The translations under genes were made by a program, and so were the position numbers. Under the pieces are notes generated by a model. That model saw only the letters and a list, made by a program, of their open reading frames with translations. It was not told where the DNA came from and searched no databases. A DNA stretch of 6,960 nucleotides from Desulfobacteraceae bacterium UBA2230 (lineage in GTDB: Bacteria; Desulfobacterota; Desulfobacteria; Desulfobacterales; Desulfosarcinaceae): NCBI GenBank assembly GCA_002348005.1, contig DDYQ01000150.1:1-6960 (forward strand), in the 5' to 3' direction. The number at the start of each line of letters is the position of its first letter. Position 1 is the stretch's first letter. Of this stretch, positions 6,295 through 6,960 are shown one piece after another.

Positions 6295-6960
6295 CCGCTA
6301 AAATACTTCTCGACCACGGCAGCGGCGGAAAAATCGCGCATCAGCTCACCACCGACCTGTTGTTGCCCCTGTTCGGCAACCCCATTCTATCGCCGCTCAA
6401 CGACGGCGCCGTTTTCGATCTGGCCGGCGCCCGTCTGGCCTTTTCGACCGACACCTTCGTGGTCGATCCCATTTTTTTCCCCGGCGGCGATATCGGGGAT
6501 CTGGCGGTCAACGGTACGGTCAACGATGTGGCCATGTGCGGTGCCGAGCCGCGCTACCTGAGCATGGGGCTCATCCTGGAGGAGGGACTTCCCATGGCCG
6601 ACCTGAAGCGAATCCTGACCAGCATTCGCAGGGCTTTGGACCGGGCGGGAGTGCAGCTGGTGACCGGCGATACCAAGGTGGTGCCCAGGGGTGCGGCCGA
6701 CAAGATTTTCATCAATACCTCGGGCATTGGGGTGATCCCGCCAGGGGTGACCATCGACGGACGGCGGGCGCGGCCGGGGGATCATATCATCCTTTCGGGT
6801 CCCATGGCCGAACACGGCGTCGCGGTCCTTACCCAGCGTGAAGGACTGCGCTTCGACAGCAGCGTGCAGAGCGATACCGCGCCGCTCAACGGCCTCGTGC
6901 GCCGGATGCTGGCCTGTACCAAGGATCTGCATGTGCTGCGCGATCCCACCCGCGGCGGCG
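6291..6960 (+). CDS. hypE: Hydrogenase maturation protein HypE, 3'-truncated by the window
   Basis: HypE dehydrates its C-terminal thiocarboxamide to a thiocyanate using ATP and donates CN to the iron on HypC-HypD. The 223 residues visible are the PurM-like N-terminal ATP-binding half and the start of the second domain. The family has about 335-350 residues, so the C-terminal PRxC-type tail with the reactive Cys lies beyond the window. Motifs seen are LLDHGSGGK (6-14), NPILSPLNDGAV, AFSTDTFVVDPIFFPGGDIG (about 50-69), AVNGTVNDVAM, LSMGLILEEG, VTGDTKVVPRGAADKIFINT and RDPTRGG at the edge. The ATG at 6291 is the first possible start: the frame upstream closes at TGA 6258-6260 with no other start codon between. 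It overlaps the stop of the small ORF. The upstream GGAA (6277-6280) is a weak ribosome site. Confidence 0.97.
   Translation, partial: MTAKILLDHGSGGKIAHQLTTDLLLPLFGNPILSPLNDGAVFDLAGARLAFSTDTFVVDPIFFPGGDIGDLAVNGTVNDVAMCGAEPRYLSMGLILEEGLPMADLKRILTSIRRALDRAGVQLVTGDTKVVPRGAADKIFINTSGIGVIPPGVTIDGRRARPGDHIILSGPMAEHGVAVLTQREGLRFDSSVQSDTAPLNGLVRRMLACTKDLHVLRDPTRGG

Overview
The window is a [NiFe]-hydrogenase locus read entirely on the + strand. In order it holds the 3' three quarters of a periplasmic-type [NiFe]-hydrogenase large subunit, a strong intrinsic terminator, and a compact maturation operon: M52 protease-like gene, hypC, second M52 protease, hypF, hypD, a tiny leader-like ORF, and the 5' two thirds of hypE. 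Both window edges cut through genes. No tRNA, rRNA, CRISPR array, insertion sequence or phage gene was seen.

The DNA is GC-rich, with strong third-position G/C. The large subunit reads like the periplasmic (group 1b, Desulfovibrio gigas-type) uptake hydrogenases of sulfate reducers, for example in its DHLVHFYHLHALDWVD start, its PSTWNLGPRD segment and its DPCIACGVHVIDP end. The source is therefore most likely a member of the Desulfobacterota (former Deltaproteobacteria). That is inferred from remembered family sequences, not from a search.

Layout: positions 1-1358 are the catalytic large subunit, ending in the DPCxxCxxH motif and a 15-residue tail that must be cut off. A 13-bp GC hairpin with a T-run (1370-1403) closes the structural unit. 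A short spacer with a candidate promoter precedes the maturation genes at 1501. These are tightly packed (overlaps of 10 and 4 nt, gaps of 8 and 6 nt), so they are probably one transcript. The only looser junction is hypD-hypE (116 nt), which contains a 22-codon ORF with the best Shine-Dalgarno sequence seen at any junction here.

How the genes work together: HypF and HypE make the cyanide ligands from carbamoyl phosphate. HypC and HypD form the iron-sulfur scaffold on which Fe(CN)2CO is built and from which it reaches the large-subunit precursor. After nickel is inserted (hypA and hypB are not in view), an M52 protease removes the C-terminal tail so that the active site closes and the enzyme can be exported with the small subunit.

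Most of the window is well-known biology. The least ordinary points are: the first M52 homologue has lost two of its three expected metal ligands while a canonical paralogue sits one gene away; the small ORF is arranged to couple translation into hypE; and the candidate promoter at 1463-1491 would give an almost leaderless mRNA.
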